Shown here one piece after another: positions 29,880-43,314 of a stretch of DNA of 64,000 nt. The first letter of the stretch is position 1; every line of letters starts with the position of its first letter. Under the pieces are notes generated by a model. It saw only the letters and a program-made list of their open reading frames with translations, was not told where the DNA came from and searched no databases. The DNA comes from Parachlorella kessleri (taxonomy: Eukaryota; Chlorophyta; Trebouxiophyceae; Chlorellales; Chlorellaceae), in contig BBXU01001280.1 of assembly GCA_001598975.1 (NCBI GenBank), forward strand, positions 1 through 64,000. Direction: 5' to 3'. Made by a program: the position numbers and the translations under genes.

Positions 29880-30968
29880 TCACGGCTTCTCAGCCAGCTC
29901 CTTCAGCTTGGCGTTCATGTCGGCAAAGCCTTGCTCCACCGCCGGGAAGGACCCGCCCATCAGCGGCACCAGGATCCCAAAAAAGTCCTCGCCATGCACA
30001 AACCGGACCTTGCCTGGGCTCAGCTCCTCAATGATGTAATAGTGCTGGCCTGCAGGCCATCAGGTAACAGCCGCGCTCAGTCAGCAGCCGTAGGCCACAG
30101 TGGATTGAAGCCAGGGGGCGTTAGAAAAGTGCCACTAAGGCGTGCTTCACTGGTTCAACAGCACAACCTTCCACGTGGGGCCCATGGACTTACACAAGCA
30201 AGGCCCACTCGACCAGCACAAGTGGTACTGATAGTTCAAGCGTGTGTTATGCCTAGCCTCACTCACCTGTAAAGAGGCCTGGCAGGCTCATCAACTTCCC
30301 CTCCCAGCGCAGCTCCTTGTTAGGATCCACTGTGAGCAGGGGGGGGGGGTTCCCATATAATTACGCGCTCACAACAAGTGTACACTTGCCACATTGCTGG
30401 TGTGCGGGGTGCTGCGAAGACAAGACACGCTGTTGAGGTATGTTGACGGGACAAGGGAGGCACCAATAGACCCTTGGGGGCAAGTGGATGAGCAGAATAT
30501 ATTGGCGCTCCCAAGAGAAGCAAGTCCCCCTGCTCACTGTAAAGCCAACAAATGCCTTGCACAGGCGCAGCCACCGTAACACAAGAATCGCGTACCCTTG
30601 AGTAGCAGTGGTTTGAACGACATAGCACTCTTCCCCGGAGGCTGCACAACAATCTTGATGTAACCACCCTGCTTGGGTTCCCCCTCGGCAGACTTGACGA
30701 AAGGGTTCCACCTGGACAAAAAAAGGGGGAAGATGCTAATCAGGCCCTTTGCTATTTGAGAGCTCACTAGTGCCTATCCTGGTAGCATACACAACAAGCT
30801 AGGTGGCACCCTAGCCAAGGACAAGTACAGAGCAGCATGTAATAGAGTTGAGATAGAACTTTCAACAACGCACTCTGGGAACTTCTTCCAATCCATCAGC
30901 ACGCTCCAAACCTTCTCAGCAGGAGCATTGATCTCAACGCTCGTTCGGACAGCCCTAGACAGCACCAT
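29880..30968 (-). CDS. Small SRPBCC (START/polyketide cyclase-like) protein
   Basis: SRPBCC proteins form a cupped beta sheet that binds hydrophobic ligands. Four minus-strand exons join in phase to 147 aa: 30968-30874, 30711-30596, 30329-30267, 30049-29880. The order matches the fold: SVEINAPAEKVWSVLMDWKK, FPEWNPFVKS, GGYIKIVVQPPGKS, VDPNKELRWEGKLMSLPGLF, QHYYIIEELSPGKVRFVHGE, FFGILVPLMGGS and a C-terminal helix (FADMNAKLKELAEKP). The EWNPF junction is formed by splicing (GA then GTGCGT), which supports the model. The ligand is unknown; members of this type occur in bacteria and algae. No signal or membrane segment is seen, so it is probably cytosolic. Divergent from the DnaJ gene. Confidence 0.85.
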
Positions 30969-31217
30969 GACGCAAGGCCACTGTGACAACCAGGTGCCTG
31001 TAGTTTTACTCACTGACAATGAGACATCGAATGGACAGGCTTAGGGCTTTTAAGACGCGTACCTCCCGTAGGGTTGTAATCGGTTAGTAATGTTGACACA
31101 AGTGCCAAGCTGGCAGTCTAGAAGCTCGCGAAGGCGGTGGCTAACATTTGACTTCTCTTCGCACCGCCAGCCAGGTGCAGACCAGCCAAGCCTTGGTAGG
31201 TCAGGAGCAGTTTCAAT
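30969..31217. promoter_or_regulatory. Shared upstream region of SRPBCC and DnaJ genes
   Basis: 249 bp between divergent start codons. It contains GAAGCTCGCGAAGG and TTGACTTCTCTTCGC, which include GAA/TTC blocks loosely like heat-shock elements. That would suit a DnaJ promoter but is weak evidence. Confidence 0.35.
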
Positions 31218-34200
31218 ATGTTTTTCGGTGGGATACCCGGCTTTGGAGGGGATGGGGGCTTCCCCGGCATGGGGCCCGGAATGGGCGGCATGGGCGGCCA
31301 GAGGAAACCTGTGAACAACACACGGTACTACGAGATCCTTGGAGTGGACAAAAACGCTAGCGATGCGGACATTAAAAAGGCCCACCGGTGCGTCAACATG
31401 AGCTTGGGCGAGCGAAAGCTCTGGAGCCCTGGGCGGCGGTTCTCCCAGGGGCCGTTGAGCTGTTTTGTTTTTAGCTAAGGCTACTGGCATGCGCTAGGCC
31501 GGCCCTGCCGCTGCCTTCTTACAGGGCATGAATTTGGCCTGCCGCGGTGTGTGCGTCAAGCTTGCTTGCCAGCAACTGGCAAAGCAGAGAATTCAACACC
31601 TTAGGGGTTGCAGCAAGGGAATGCACTCCTGTGTGTTGAGCCGCAGCTGGTGTGTCGTGCCTTGCCCTTGATCAGTTGACTGGGCTTGCAGCAGGTACCT
31701 GTATCCCAGCATGTCTAGCTACCTGCGGTGTCCTTGCTGATCACGCGCCCTTTGTCGTTGCAGGAAGCTAGCCTTGAAGCATCACCCGGATAAAGGTATG
31801 CCTAGGTGTGCTAGCTGTGTTCTTGAATTCACTTGGTTCGCTTGTGTGACGCGCCGGTCTGAAGACAAGGTCAGCGTTTGATAATGGGCAAGTAAGGAGT
31901 CCCATGGAAGTGATGTGTATAGCTGGGTGCTACATTCTGTATCTCCTCCGTTGCGCAGGCGGTGACCAGGAGAAGTTCAAGGAGATCAACGAGGCCTTCG
32001 ACGTGTTGCGTGATCCTGAGAAGCGCAGGACATATGACCAGGTAGGCTTGAGGTCTGACCTTGTCCAGATGTGGCTGCCCGGCTAGGGGCTGTCTTGACA
32101 CTGCATTCTTTACTTGGTTGACGTGGCTGTTAGGCCTTGTTCGGGGTTACATTGCCGCCTATGGGCGAGCCAGTGCTGTGCTGGTGAACTTTGTGGTGGA
32201 GCTCAAACAAATTGTGTGATGGGTGCTTGTGATATGCCAGTGGGTGCAGTTGTTCAAATGGAAGAGTGTTAGCGGCGTGCACGGTGGCATGGCACTCTCC
32301 TGCCGTGCCTGTGAAGGGCCTGACAGGGCGGTGGACTTTTGGGTGCAGTATGGCGAGGATGCTGTGAAGGACCAGGGCATGGGCGGCGGCGGCGGGGCCG
32401 CAGACATTTTTGACCTGTTTGGCATGGGCGGCATGGGCGGTCGCAGCCGGTCTGCCCGCGAACGCCGCAGTGAGGACGTGGTACACAGGTAGGCCGGCTG
32501 TAGCTGGCGGCTGGTTTTGCTGGCTTTGTCTGGCTCGTTATGAGCCTTGTCCCTTCTATGGGCCCTACCAGACCAGACAAGCCAACAGTCTCCCTGTGTG
32601 AGAATTTGTGGAAATCGTGGGTATATTGATGTGGGCCCGCTTTGTGTTGCTATATTATGGCGCCTCACTTTGTAGCTTACCCCTTACTGTGGCGCTCAGT
32701 TTGCATTGCTTATGGGGTCTTAAGCTCACATTCTTCACGTAGTTCGCACTCAAGTTTCCACCCAGGTCATTGTTGTCGAGGGTGCGAGGGTGCGACCCCT
32801 CTAGCGGGGTGCATAGGAGCAGACACGAAAGTCGGGTCAACCGTTTATTCTCCCGTTCTTAGGGGGCCCTTGTTGGCTTTGATCCTAGAAGGGCTAGGCC
32901 TTATGAAGGCCATATCAATGGTGCAGCTTCAAGAGAAGCACGGAGCTACAAGGGATTGAATTACAACGATTTGGGGCGTGTGCAGATAGATTTAGCAGCT
33001 GTGACGAAGGTGTTGGGGGCAATGAAATGGTAGACTCGTTGCGGTGGGTCAAAGGACCGGAGGTGGGCATTGTTCATGTCTGCAGGATGAAGGTTGGCTT
33101 GGAAGAGCTGCACAAGGGCAATGTGCGCAAGCTGCAGATGACGCGCAGCATCAAGTGCGACAAGTGCGGGGGCAGCGGCAGCAAGAGCGGGCGCAAGTAC
33201 ACCTGCGAGGTGAGAGGCTTGTAATCGGTTGGCGTTGTACGAGTGGCTGGAAGTTTGGTGGCGAATGGTGCTTTGCTTAGCGGCAAAGTGAGAATGGTGC
33301 TTTTCCCGGGCTTGCTTGCCACGCGGGGATGTGCTTTGTTTGGTGGCCGCTTGTCGTTATGGTGTCGGGCCGCTTTCATTGTGGGTTAGGGCCATTATTG
33401 GTGCACTTACTGCTGTAAACCATGGCCCCTGTCATGATGTCGCCTGTTCATGGTTGAGATGATGTTGAGGTTTTTCAAGCACACACTTTTACTCGAAGGA
33501 GGTTGCTAGTTGCTGACTTTGTGGATTGGTTATACTCTGAGCCCGGCCGCCAGCAGTGCATGCCAACAGCAGCAGTGTGGAGGCTGAAGCTTCCGCCACC
33601 ATTCACGGGATGATCACCAGAATTGACACCGGGCGTCCCTGCTTGCAGACGGACTGTGGATTATGGCTTGCAGAACTTTGAACCGGTCGTAGGGTCATTG
33701 CATGTGCACTAGTCACCATTGCACGTTGTTGTATTGCGTGCCTGCAGACGTGCCATGGCAGCGGCATAGAGGTGAAGATCCGGCCGCTGGGGCCCGGCAT
33801 GGTGCAGCAGTACCAGAAGCGGTGCGACACCTGCGGCGGCGGCGGCTACCACTGCCCGCCCTCGGACCGCTGCCCCAAGTGCGAGGGCAAGGGCCTGGCG
33901 CCAGACCGCAAGGTCTTCGAGGTAAGGAGAGTGGCCAGGTCTGGCGGTTTTTTCAGCAGTTGGAAGCCTGCGCCATGCCGGGCTTGGTGATGGGGGTTTG
34001 GGGCTGAGGCAAGAAGAGGAGGAGTGGCTGGCTCGTAGGTGCGCCTAGGTCCACAGATGCCATTAGCAGGGCTACACCTGCTGCCTGCCCGGCGTGCCTG
34101 CCGTTTATAAACCCTTGCTGTGTGGCTGCGGGTTGTGCGTGGGCCACCGAGCTTCTCAGCGCGCCCCTACTTCGTGCGGGGAGTGCCTCGTGCGCTTCTC

Positions 34201-36695
34201 AACCAACTTCATTGGGGACCTGGCTGGCCCCAAATACCCCAGTATGCCCCCACTCACTTCCTCTCCTGCTTCTGCCGGTGCCTGCAGGTGCACATTGAGC
34301 CGGGGCACCGCCACGGCAGCAAGATCGTGTTCCGCGGCGAGGCTGGCAGCGACTCACCTGACGTGCTGCCCGGAGACCTCATCTTTGTGCTGGAGCAGAA
34401 GGAGCACCCGGACTTCAAGCGCATCGGCAGCGACCTTTTCTATGAGAAGAAGGTGGGCCCTGCTGCTGGCTTGTGCCGGGTGGGCGGAATTGGGGAATCG
34501 ATGGAAAAGGCTGTGTTGGCAGGTGGTGCGCCTCTCAGGGACTTGGCATCTGGCATCTGCCACCGGTCACACATTGGTCAGGTTAGCGAGCCTTTACCTT
34601 CCCCTGGAGCCGCAGTCTCCTGCCTGCTGCACTGTCTTATCCCTTGGCCGTGCTACCTGCTGTGACCCTGCTGCTGTACCTCACATTGGCAAGGGCTCTG
34701 TGCGGTGTGCACCCTCTCGCCAGGCCCCAACCTTCCCCGCCAGCACCCAGTCTGACCGACCCGTGTTATGTTTTGGTGCGCCCCGCAGGTGACTCTGGTG
34801 GAGGCGCTGTGCGGCGCGCACTTCTTCATCTCCACGCTGGACGGCCGCCAGCTGCAGGTGTCCTCGGAGGGCCAGGTCATCAAGCCGGACAGCTGGATGA
34901 AGATCCAGGTGGGTGGGGTGGGGGTGGGTGCTGGTTTGGTGTTGTAAGAAGTAAGATCGGTGTTGTAAGAAGTAAGAACGAAGCGGCGGATGTTTTGCTA
35001 AAATGTCCCATTTGGATTTTACTATCTCATTTGCGACGGGGTAGTGTAGGCGAGTGGGTGCTCCCTCGTTTGAGCACATGTGCTAGCAAGCAAAAGTGTC
35101 TAGGAGTACCTTCAGGGCTGAGCAATAGATGTGGTGAACACATCATGACTTCTTGCCCACCAACCTTTGACAGAAGTATACCTCTAATTATGAAAGCTCA
35201 ACGGCTGCGTGCAGGGGGAGGGCATGCCCATCCATGGGCGGCCCTACGAGAAGGGCTTCCTGTACATCCACTTCACAGGTGTGCTGCTGTTGCTCGCACT
35301 GGACTGGGGCTCGGCTGACAGACCTAGAGTTGATGTGGTGGTGATCCGTCGTGCATTACATTCCATCACACTAGGTTTGGGACGATGATGGGACTGGTGC
35401 TTAGCCTGGTAGAAGTGTGGGTAACATATAAGGCCTATGAGCCAGTTTATGGGGTGGTTACTGCTGGAAGAGTTACACCTTCTTTGCGCTTTCTGTAACT
35501 GCTGTGTTGGTGTCCTACATTCCCTGCAGTTGAGTTCCCGGACTTCGTGGAGCCCGCGCAGCGTGCGGCGCTGCAGGGCGCGCTCGGCCCGCTGCCCAAC
35601 GGCGCAGCCCCCATGGGCGACGAGGTGGGTTTCTTATGCATAGAACACGGCTTGTGTTGCTCTGGGCTGTTACCAATGAACAAGTGTGCTACCTGGTTGA
35701 TAGGTGCCATTGAGCCGTCCGGTGATGAATGTGCAGCTGTTTAGCAGGCTGTTAGCGAGCAAGTTTTGCGGGAATGGGGGGATTGGTTGCCCGGTAGGCG
35801 TCGATCTGGGTATATGTAGGTGATTGGTCGATGGAAAGTCGGCTTGTGATGCCACAACGTTCGTAAGTAGCCGAAGCGACTGCTGTGCACCTCGATCTGC
35901 CTGGCCTTTAAAGTCCAGCAAATTAAGGTTATTAAGGGCGCTGTCATCAAGCACAAAACCAGGAACCTTCTCCTTGCTCACTTCCTTTTCCCCCAAACTA
36001 AGGCGCTGCGGTCCGCAGGCCTGACTGTAGCCTGTCACCTCTCCCCTTGACCAGTTGCCTTCATCTATATTATAGGTAAAACCTGTACGTATGACCCTAT
36101 CTATGTAAGCCCTATTTAGCGGTCCCTGTTGTGTGCCATCCCAGGTGGAGGAGGTGCAGCTTGCGGCGGTGAAGGACATTGAGCAGGAGATCAAGGCGCG
36201 GCGCGAGATGGAGAAGCGCATGGGTGAGTGGTGGCAGCGATGCAAGCGAGTAGTGTTGGGTGGGTGCAGGCGTCAGTGTTGTGGGCTGGGGGGGGCTGGA
36301 GCTAGCAGACTGGCCTCGGAGAGAGGCAAGGTGCAAAGCGTGTGAGCCGTGCACTGGCTATGGCTGCCCACCCAGCGTATTGAGGAATTCTGATGTAATA
36401 CGGACGTAAGCTGAGGAGGTGTTTGTGCTGCTGTGTATTGATGGACTGCATCTTGAAATTCTCCAATGCAAGTACCGCTGGGGGTGGTGCTGTTGGGGTG
36501 GCTGGCTGTTGGCTATGTGAGGACAGCTGTGCTCCCGGGTTGAATCGTGGCATGCTGCGGGCAGGCATGCCGGGCAAAGAGAACTGCAGAATTCTTATGT
36601 GTTTTGTTGTGTGCTCTGCAGGTGACAACGCCTTCGAGTCAGACAGTGACGAGGACATGCCTCGGGGCCAGAGAGTCTCCTGCGCACAGCAGTGA
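31218..36695 (+). CDS. Type I DnaJ (Hsp40, DNAJA class) with CaaX box
   Basis: Co-chaperone that delivers clients to cytosolic Hsp70 and triggers its ATPase. Twelve exons join in phase to 439 aa: 31218-31387, 31764-31795, 31959-32041, 32349-32488, 33086-33209, 33748-33921, 34288-34452, 34789-34908, 35215-35278, 35530-35624, 36145-36223, 36622-36695. After a Gly/Phe/Met-rich leader of about 36 aa comes the J domain with HPD at 64-66, then a G/F region (MGGGGGAADIFDLFGMGGMG). The four zinc-finger CxxC pairs start at C166, C182, C209 and C225 (CDKCGGSG, CETCHGSG, CDTCGGGG, CPKCEGKG). Two client-binding beta domains follow. The protein ends CAQQ, a farnesylation CaaX box as in Ydj1-type and plant DnaJs, so it likely associates with ER or other membranes. 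The Gly-rich leader before the J domain is longer than in yeast Ydj1. Confidence 0.97.
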
Positions 36696-37727
36696 GCGGC
36701 GTCAGGCTTCTCTCGCATGTGCAAGGTGCGCTCTGCTGCGGGCGGAGGAGGTAGGGACTGGCGGCGGCAAGTACAGTGAGAAGAAAACTGGACATGGGGC
36801 GTGGCTCTCGCGGAGGCATTGATTGCCGGCGAGCAGTTCGACCCCTGTTGGTGGCAGCCTATATATGCAGCAGCAAGCTAAGGACACAGCCAGAGTGCGT
36901 GGAGTGCCTCAAGGCCCGCATGAGAGTGGGGATACCCGCTGGGAGTGGTCATAGGCTGGGGTCAGTCTGACACCTTTCCTAGCCTCCCCGCTGTCATTTG
37001 CTGTCTGGTGCGTTGCCCACATTTCATTCTTTGCAACTGTGCTGCTCCCTAGCTTCAAGCTGTGATATCTGTGTATCAACACATGAGTTACAATCTGGCT
37101 TGCAACTTCCTGCCTGCTAACTTGGGTGGTTTCGTTTTGGTGATCTCTCTGTCGCGCATTGTGTCTATCTTGCTCCTGCTGCCATCCTTTTGTAGGCTGG
37201 CATGGTGCTGCTGAGGTAGCATTAGTCTTGTTGGGCAGTCGTCGGGTCATGTTTCCGCTCGCCACATATCTTGTAGTAGGCCAGCCATGAAGTAGTGTAT
37301 TACATCATCAGTCGACTTATAGTTATGTACATGGTCAGCTGGAAGGCTGCAGTGGAAAGTCTTGGTTAACTGGAACAACCATTTCAGTTCGGGCAGCCAG
37401 TGAACACCTATTAAAGGTTATGCGGTGGGTTATGGCATGTTGCGCATGACCCTCCAGTGACTTCTTGCACACCGCATTTCTGCTCCTGCGCCTGAAGCAA
37501 GATGCTGTTCAGCTGACTGAGAAGTCCACCTTGGACGCTCTCCTTCCTCCATTAATGCCGGCTACGTGCTTGATAAAGGTTGCCATGGCATTGAGATAAA
37601 CCATCCAGCTTACCGATGACAGCAAAGGAAAGTACTGACTGTTTCATCGTGTATTCCTAGGGTTACCGGGCATTTGGCAGCCGAGGCGTTTTGGGGTGCA
37701 TCAACAACCGGCAACTTCAACTCATGG
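36696..37727. other. Intergenic region between convergent genes
   Basis: 3' flanks of DnaJ (+) and the LRR gene (-). No gene, RNA or notable repeat could be supported. Confidence 0.55.
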
Positions 37728-40700
37728 TCATGCAAATTTGACAGCCAACAATGGACATACCTTACCCATGTGTTCCAATGACGCTGCTACCGCGGCCTGC
37801 TTAGACAATGACCGTGAGAGCTCCAGGGTCTCTAGCCTCATGCAAACCAGCTCAGAAAGCATAGGGAAGCTGCCCCTCACCCCACTGTCTGCCAGAAGCA
37901 GGGACCGCAAGTTGGCACTCCCACGCAAGGCAACAGTGACACTTTCATCTCCAACTCCCCATAACCGACGCAACGACAGCGTGGCCAAGTGGGGTGCTGC
38001 AGCTAGCACGGCCACAACACCCCGGTTGGAAATGTCGGAGCAGCCATCCAGTTTCAGGGTTTGCAGGAAGCACTGCGGCCCTTCAACCCTGCTCATGTTA
38101 GTGCCACTGTCCTCCCCTGCTTCATTGCTCTTCCCCAGTCCACCTGCTCCAGCGCATGTCCTTTGCTCTGAGCCCGCGATCGGTGTTGGCCCTCGCGGTG
38201 CTACTGCTCCTGCTCTGGCTGCTGCTGTTGGTGCCGTCATTACCCGTGCTGCTGCTGCTGCTGCTCCCGCCCTCGCCTGTGCCTGCGCCACTGATTGTGG
38301 TGATTGCTGCCAGATGGCCTGGGCATAGGCAACCAGCCCAGCATCGCCAAGGCTCGAGCAGCCACTGAGGTTGAGATGTAGAAGACATGGGAGCTTGGCA
38401 AGATCCGCCCCGTCACTGCTGCTGAGCTGGCCACAATCTGTGATGCTGAGCCTGCTGAGCAGCCGGCAGTGTGCAGCTAGGCACCCCACAAAGCCGGGGC
38501 CTAAGCCGGCCGCCGACAGAAGTTGCAGGGACCTTAGCTGCGGACAGCACTTTGCAAGGGCGGCCAGGTGGAGACCAAAACTACTGCCCCTGCCAATGCT
38601 GCTGCTGCTGCCGGCAGTCGTACCACCACGGCCCTTGCCGCCAGCTTCTGCTGGAGGTCCCGGCGGGAGAGCAGGCCAGGAGCCACAGTGCAGCTCCAAC
38701 TTCTGAAGTGGTGAGCAGCCCAGGGGCAGACCCATGCCTCGCTCCAGCCTCTGCCACCTGCTGCTGCTGCTGTTGCTATCTAAATCGCCTCCCTGGCAGC
38801 TGCTGCTGAGCCTGCCGGCACGCTGACAAGCCCCAAGCCCACCAGCGCTGTCAGCAACATGCAGCTCACTGCTCATGCCACTGGATGCGGGCGCATCAGT
38901 AAGAGCCAAGCCTGGAGCTCGGGAGTTGCCTGCCAGCCAGGCAAGTACCTCGGCTGCTGCTGCATGCTTAGGCATGGCTGCCCGCTTGGGTATAAAGTTG
39001 CTAAGAGAAGACACCGCCACCCAGAGGGATCCGGAGCAGCCTTTGATCGGGTCCTCAGCACCGGCACCGTCGCGCTGTGCATGCTGAGCCTGCCGCACCT
39101 GCTGACTCCCACCGTGCTGTGCCTGCTCCCAGCCTGCTTGGCTGGCAGCTCTGGGTGACTCATGTGACCTCACACCGTTGATAGCAGAACACCCCAACGC
39201 TGCCGCCGTCAGCTGGCTACAGCCGCCAAAGTCGAGGCGAGTCAGATTTGGGCAGCCCAGCAGGCATTGCAGCACCCCGGTGTCAGTCAGGTGCTTGCAT
39301 CCTCTGATTTGCAGTGATTCTAGCCCTGTAAGGCTGCTGATGCTGGCATCTGTGATCAGCAAACCCCCTGCAACCAGTGCCTGCAGAGGCACCTGCTGCT
39401 GCCCCTGCTGTGCTGCTGATGTGGTAGATAGCATGCGCTGTGCTGTGCCCTGCTCTTGCATGCTGTGCTGCCAGGGGCTGACACTCGGCTGGTTCAGAGT
39501 ACTGCCAGTACAGTCGCGAAGACCCAGCAGGGCTAATGACTCATCTGACACACCGCCCTGCTGCCGCCGCTTGGCTGGGTGTCGCTGGAAGCGGGAGCCG
39601 GGGGCAGCCGCCTTGGAACCAACACAGCCTTCAGGCATGCACAGGTATGCAGTCGTAAATAGCTGCCTTATGAGATATGCACGGCCAAGTGCCGGGGGCT
39701 CTGCCTACAAACCAGACGTGGCAGACGCTCCTCATGAACAAGCCAGCATCGGAGACTCACGGACAGCAGGAAGCCTTTACAATAAAGGCAGGCCGCGGAC
39801 ACTGGGTTCAAACCACGCACTTGGTGGGCAGTGCAAGCCCTACACACCTGAGACGTCCAAGCGGGTGAGGCAAGGCAATACTACAACCTCCCTCAGTTCT
39901 TCGTCTGAGACTTGGCATCCGCTCAAGTTCAAGCGCTTTAGACCACTGCAATGGAACATGGGACTTCGTCAAAGGCTTAGGACAGCTGGCCGATGGTCAT
40001 TGCAGTGACAGCTGCAAACTTGGCAACCTGCAAAATATTCGCGACCTCACAGTCACCTTAAAATAGGACGAATGACACAAATGCCTCTACTCTAGCTAGC
40101 ACAAAGACGGCCAGGTTCTACCAGTTTACAAAGGGCGTTACTTCATGCTGAGCTGCTCCAGCTACCACCACACTGAAACTGCTATAGCACCCAAATGCAA
40201 GAGATCCCACTCTACTGCCACACCGCACGTGGTGATGATTGCATAAGGCAGCCTGGGCGATACCTGCAGTGCTGACCGATGACAGCCGCCACTGCTGCGG
40301 CCACGGCGCCGCCTCCCTGGCTCAAATCCAAGGCCTCCAGCTGCCCTAGTCCCTGGCTCCCCAGGCACAGTAGCGCATCTGCCACAGACTCTGGTGGCCA
40401 GACCGGGCTTGACGCCTCCTGAAATCCACCTAAAGCAGGCCAGAGACCTGTTGTGTGCTGTTGTGCTGAAAAGGCTGCCCTTGTTGCCATTGCTGCTGGC
40501 ACAGTGGTTGCCGGCAGTCGAAATGGGATGGGCGGCTGGTCGGGAACGAGGTGGATGAGAAGGGGGCCTTGGGCACGCTCGTACGCTGACTGTGCGCAGA
40601 CGCAACATTGGTTTTACCACAGTGACAAGTATAGTTCATTGATGCTACCACATCAAGGGAGGCAGCACATGCGGTGTTGGGGCTGCAGTAGATCCAATAT

Positions 40701-42760
40701 GCAACCCACCACCATGCTGACCTTGTGTCTTGGGTACCAGGCGCAAGGTGGTCAAGCAGAACATGAATCTTACCACGGCTATTGCGATGTCAGAAAGAGA
40801 CACATACTGTGTGCACTGAACTCCCTCCATCAGTCCAACACGCACCACCGGAAAACACACACCAGTTTGAGGCCCACAACAAAGTGCTGTGTGCGTGGCA
40901 CAGGACCGCCTACCAACCTGCTGTTGCTGCCACCAACTGCTGAGCGGGCCTCCCGCACCCTCAGGCGTCCAGCTTGGCACGCTCCCCGCGCTGAGCTCCA
41001 GCAGAGGCAGCACCTCAGGGGCGCTTTGGTGGAGGCTGATCGACGTTGCCTTAAGCAGGGGCTGGACAGTCTGACCTGCCAGCTGCGCTGCTAGAGGGAA
41101 TGTGTGCTCCAGGAGCGCTTGCTTGGCGGCCAGGACTGCCGCCACACCAAGACCTGCAGACATGGCACGCACAAGAGGGAGGTTGGTCACACAGGCCCAG
41201 CATGTGCATTATTCTACAAGTTCTCCCTGACAAATCGACAAAGAGTCAGACTAGCTCACAGGCCACTGCCCAAATAATGCACGGCCACCAGTCTGTAGCA
41301 CCAGCTTTGTGAACATCCACCCGGCCTGCCCACCAACAAGGGCATGCCTTCCACACGAGCCTCTCACCATCCACTCCCTTGCGGCCTCCGATTGCCAGGC
41401 GCTGCAGCCGGGCGGAGCACCGCAGGGCCACCCAGTACAGCAGGTCGTTACGTACCGCCGTACCGCTCACATCCAGGCTGCGCAGGCGGTACAGCGGCAC
41501 TCCTGCCAGTGGCAGCCCTGGCGTGCCCGGGTCCATGCCAATTACGTCAACATGCTGCTGCTGAAGAGGGTCATCTAGTCCTTCCTCGGCCACAGGCTCA
41601 AGGTGGAATGGACCCCGGTAGTCCAGGCCTCTTTCGTGAGGAGGCGAGAGCGACAGCTGCCGAGTAACAAGTATGCTGCTGTCTATCTGGGGGCAGCCCG
41701 AGAGGCTAAGGGACTCCAACAGCGGCAGGAAAGCCAGCGCCTGCATGACACCACAAGACACTCAGTGGACACATCTGCTCCCAAGCGTACTGACACCAGC
41801 AGCTGTCACATGCGTGCACTTCACAGCTCGGTGTGGCTTCCTCGCTACAGACAGACTCTCTGATGTCTGCGCATCAAAGCAATGGAACAGCCTGGGCAGA
41901 TGCTCTGGCGAACTCTTACCCGCTACCAGTCTATCAAAACCCCCTTCAACACCCAGGATAACGACAGTCAGTCAGCCATGGCACCAAGAATGCTTCTGGC
42001 AGGCAGAAGATTTCCAGCGCTGAACAAGCATGCCAAGGCAGCTGAATCACGACCCGGTTACCTGCCTCACATCGCCAGACCTCAGCTGCCAGCAGCCATC
42101 CAGGATGAGAGACGTGAGACTCCCACAGGCCCGCAGCGCTCCAATGCTAGCAACTTGCCAGCAGCCAGCTAGACTCAGCGACTCGAGCTGCCTGTGGACC
42201 ACGCCTTCCTTGGTACCGCTGCCCACGTTCCCTCCCACACCTGATGCACTGCCGCTGATTGCTGCGACTGCTGGGCTGCCCAGCTGATAACAATGAGAGA
42301 CATCCAGCTGCCTCAAGCTAGGGCACTGGCTGAGGATACCCTCCAGCATGGTGTTGGTAAGGTGCAGCACGCCCCGCAGGCTCAGTGAGATCAGGTGCGG
42401 TAGTTGACAAGCGAAGACGTGGGTGCGAAGCACCCTGCTGCACAGCAGACTGCAGCCAGAGAGGTCCAAGGTAGCCATGCCTATCAAGAAGCAAGCGGGC
42501 TGGAGGGCCGCACAGGCTGCGTCAGTGAGAAGGCGCCAGCTGGCCAGCAGGCACAGCAGGTCTTGCCGCAGCTCGGCCGGCAATGTGCAGACTCTCTGTG
42601 CTGCCCAGCTAAAGCTATCGCCAGAATCGCTGCTGTCACTGCTGCTGCTGCCCTCAGGTAGTGATATGGCAGTCGCCAGGAGGCGCAAGCAGGCACAGCG
42701 CAGCGAGGGTGGCCCAATGCTCCCCTCAGAGCCATGCATGAGCTGACCGTCAGTAGCCAT
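37728..42760 (-). CDS. Leucine-rich-repeat protein (cysteine-containing LRR, AMN1/FBXL type)
   Basis: A large intracellular LRR protein; family members are often substrate receptors of SCF ubiquitin ligases. Clear minus-strand exons are 42760-42062 (233 aa), 41740-41368 and 41153-40918, which join in phase; one ending near 40265 (LGQLEALDLSQGG); and a long last exon from about 39715 to the stop at 37728. LRR signatures include LDLSGCSLLCSRVLRTHVF, LRQLDVSHCYQLGS, LESLSLAGCWQVASIGAL, LESLQIRGCKHLTDTGVLQC, LLHLNLSGCSSLGDAGLVAY and LKLDGCSDISNRGVVAVLAA, matching the LxxLxLxxCxxITDxGL unit. No F-box is obvious at the N-terminus. Long Ala/Gly/Gln/Ser-rich inserts separate repeat blocks. The junctions around 40.9-39.7 kb are not resolved, so a split into two genes cannot be excluded. 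The ATG at 42760 is a choice among several in-frame options. Confidence 0.75.
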
Positions 42761-43314
42761 GTCACGCCTGTGGAGCCCGGGCGGGCTGTGGGGCATTCCC
42801 TGCAGACTGCTGCTCTGCTGCCTGCTGCTGCTGATGTTGATTCTGTTGCTGCTCAATCAGGCGCTTTTGCTGCTCGGCCCAGCGTTTGAGGGGTGCGTCA
42901 AAGATGTATATGCCCGAAGCCACACCGACCCTGTATGGAGCAAAACACTGTTTCACAGCAACCTTGCGCTCGTACATTGCACAGTATTGTTCGAATTCAA
43001 CTGCGCAAACTCACACGATGGCCACCACCATGTGAGCCGGTCTGTTGCGGGTCCAAGTTCGTGCAAACGACACCATGATGCGTTTTTGAATGGTTGAGCA
43101 GTGACAGGCGTCTCCATACAGGAGCATGCATGCGCATGCAGGATGAAGTCGCTGTGTGAGTCATATTACGAACCACAAAGTCATCCCAACCTCCCCTTGT
43201 CCCATGGGATCCCAGTTCCTGTGAACCAATCATATTCGACTCGAAGCTTGTGCTCACTCGGATATATACTGAATTCCTTGCACCTAAAATCAGTAGCCTT
43301 TAGATCAGATCATC
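42761..43314. promoter_or_regulatory. Shared upstream region of LRR and aldo/keto reductase genes
   Basis: 554 bp between divergent start codons. A minus-strand open stretch at 42977-42762 (Gln-rich, DAPLKRWAEQQKRLIEQQQN) could be a 5' exon of the LRR gene in another frame but could not be joined. Confidence 0.4.
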
